From Aquilaria yunnanensis (taxonomy: Eukaryota; Streptophyta; Magnoliopsida; Malvales; Thymelaeaceae), in the NCBI GenBank assembly GCA_039654915.1, contig CM077594.1, positions 103,554,893-103,618,892 of the forward strand: a DNA stretch of 64,000 bases, read 5' to 3'. The position numbers and the translations under genes are program-made. The notes under the pieces are model-generated. The model was given only the letters and a program-made list of their open reading frames with translations, did no database searches and had not been told where the DNA came from. Every line of letters starts with the position of its first letter. The stretch's first letter is position 1. Shown piece by piece: positions 62,171 to 64,000 of this stretch.

Positions 62171-64000
62171 ATGGAGTCCCTTCGGCAGAAAGCCAAGTTT
62201 AGCTCAGCTACGGCTACTAAGCGATTCAAAACCAGAAAGAAATCGAAGCCCCTGCCCGACAACAATTCGCATTTCAAGGTCTCGGTTCTTTGTTTGCTTC
62301 CCAATTGCTTGTCATTTGGGTTTTTGAGTCATGGCAATATGAGCCTGATTACTGAGTTTTTTTAGGCAATCTGGGGCGGAGAAATGCCTCTGCTCCGCAA
62401 GCTGTTCTATCAGAAACCTCCTGACGGCCTGCTCGAGATCGCCGACCAAGTTTACGGTGCCTTTTCCTTCTTTTCTTTCCCATAGTATCCGCTTTTTTCT
62501 GTAATATTCGCTTGATTCTCAGTCTTGAGCTAGCTTGTGAAATTAGTTTTGGCACTCGTCATCGATGGCGAATGCTCCGAGTGTTTGGGTCATAATCAAA
62601 TACAGGGGGACCTGTTTATTGCGTTTTTTAATTTTGAAGTTCCACAAGTATTTGTGGTTCATACTTTCTTTCTTTTTTTTTTTTTTTTTTTTTCATTTAC
62701 TGCCAATCGTGTCACTTACAGTAGCATCTAAATATATTTCAATTGACTGCAAGTGTAATCTGTGATGACTGATAAACCATCTGCTCTGTGGACGTAGTTT
62801 TTGAATCCTGCTTCGCAACTGATTCTTGGGAGTCTGAAAACTATAAAGGTTACATGAGAGGAATAGTCGATAAACTACATGATCACTTTCCGGATGCTTC
62901 CTTCCTAGTGTTCAACTTTCACGATGGAGGCACCCGAAGCCAGCTGACTGGCATCTTGTCTGAATATGATGTGACCATAATGGATTATCCTCGGCACTAT
63001 GAAGGCTGCCCACTACTCAAGATGGAATTGCTCCACCATTTTTTGAGGTCTTGTGAAAGTTGGCTCTCACTTGGGCAGCAAAATTTGCTTCTAATGCATT
63101 GTGAGCTGGGTGGTTGGCTAGTCTTGGCTTTCATGCTTGCTGCACTCTTGATTTATAGGAAGCAGTACAACGGGGAGCACAAGATATTGGACATGATTTA
63201 CAAACAAGCTCCTGCTGAGCTCCTGCAGCTTCTCTCACCTATGGATCCAGTCCCGTCACAGTTGAGGTATTTGCAATATGTGTCTAGAAGGAATGTGGTC
63301 TCACCATGGCCTCCTTTGGATCGAGCTCTCATCCTGGATTGCATCATGCTTCGAAGTATTCCTAATTTTGACGGGGAGGGGGGTTGCCGTCCAATCTTTT
63401 GCATATACGGGCAGGATCCAATAGTTCCTGATCAAACAACAAAGCTCTTGTATGCAACTCCTAAAAAAAGCAAGTCTGTCCGATACTATATGCAGGTGAT
63501 GTCATGTGTTCTGCATTGTTTGCCCAGTCCCTTAATTTCCTTTAGTTTTTCTATCAGCTAGAGGAATCTAACAATATTTTATTGAAGATGAAGGATTAAA
63601 GCATGAAAAGAGTGTGAGGTGAACTTGAATTAGTTCATCAATTTGTCTTTTTCTTTTTTGGAATTTTTAATGGCTTTTTGTTTGAATAGAAGTGCACCAA
63701 CTTGTTATGCTTGTTCATCTGATTGTAGTATCCAATCAATGTGTTTGTTGCATGGTATTTGATTTGTTGTCTAGTTTATGTGATTTACTAGCATGTTATT
63801 GCTTTTCCATCAACTTTTTGCATCACATTGTCAAATGATTGTAGCATTTGATTTGATGTATGTGTGATGTTATTTGCTGAAGTCTATGCAATCACCGCAG
63901 AAACAGTGTGAGCTGGTAAAAATTGACATCAATTGTATTATCCAAGGGGATGTCGTGCTTGAGTGTATCAACTTGAAGGATGACATGGAAGGAGAGGAGA
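62171..64000 (+). CDS. Class II formin, N-terminal part (PTEN-like phosphatase and C2 region), cut by the window edge
   Basis: Plant class II formins nucleate actin filaments through C-terminal FH1/FH2 domains (not in this window) and bind membranes through an N-terminal PTEN-like module. Four exons join in frame: 62171-62278, 62366-62456, 62798-63495 and from 63901. The PTEN-like domain reads MPLLRKLFYQKPPDGLLEIA (from 62384), VFNFHDGG and LLMHCELGGW. The C2 part starts near LILDCIMLRSIPNFDGEGGC and continues as CELVKIDINC in the last exon. The phosphatase loop HCELGGW lacks the catalytic arginine, so it is not an active phosphatase; related plant formins have HCERGGW. The family's usual start is the ATG at 62384; the upstream 36-codon basic exon (62171-62278) is in frame but may be leader. 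Likely a FH13/FH14/FH20-type gene. Confidence 0.92.

Overview
This is a 64 kb piece of a plant nuclear chromosome, almost certainly from a dicot (core eudicot). The evidence is GT-AG introns in plant-type genes, a plastid omega-6 desaturase, a plant LRR receptor kinase, a class II (PTEN-like) plant formin, and AT-rich intergenic DNA full of plant transposon families (hAT, Mutator, Stowaway, Helitron, Copia, L1-type LINE). The species cannot be fixed from the sequence.

Host genes, left to right: eIF5A (minus, 5 exons, 7126-8596); an intronless LRR receptor-like kinase of the At2g24230 type (minus, 13277-15805); an intronless BTB/KCTD plus WD40/YVTN-like protein of the At2g24240/At4g30940 type (plus, 41958-43286); FAD6, the plastid omega-6 fatty acid desaturase (minus, 10 exons, 44859-49539); PEX11, closest to PEX11B (plus, 52967-53656); and the 5' part of a class II formin (plus, from 62171 or 62384, running off the right edge). 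A decayed 3' fragment of an ABCC (MRP-type) transporter gene lies at 28822-30171. As I recall the Arabidopsis map, the LRR-kinase and BTB genes are neighbours on chromosome 2 and a BTB paralogue is next to FAD6 on chromosome 4. This window holds all three in a row, which looks like the arrangement before duplication and gene loss.

Between the genes lie layers of mobile elements. A complete but dead hAT element with an 8-bp target duplication sits at 1488-5881. A Copia-type LTR element at 18413-26053 has a 5' LTR split by three later insertions: a long-TIR Mutator-like element, a MITE, and a 748-bp insert. A second decayed Copia element lies at 34.5-36.8 kb. At least three related Mutator-type MITEs share AATTTGCCC-like ends, and two of them have 9-bp duplications. 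There are nested Stowaway-like MITEs at 33.3-33.8 kb and a 778-bp Stowaway element with a GC-rich cargo at 56975-57752. Four Helitron-like 3' ends, a 5'-truncated LINE with a 14-bp target duplication (59218-61460), and several minisatellites (59-bp, about 85-bp, 121-bp and 240-bp units) complete the list. The 10.9-41.9 kb part is transposon-rich with one intact gene; 41.9-53.7 kb is gene-dense.

The host genes do not form a pathway: they act in translation, receptor signalling, a probable ubiquitin-ligase adaptor role, plastid lipid desaturation, peroxisome division and actin nucleation. I found no convincing previously undescribed system. The most unusual items are the multiply interrupted LTR, the Stowaway element with foreign-looking cargo, the Helitron end family and the collinear LRR kinase-BTB-FAD6 block.
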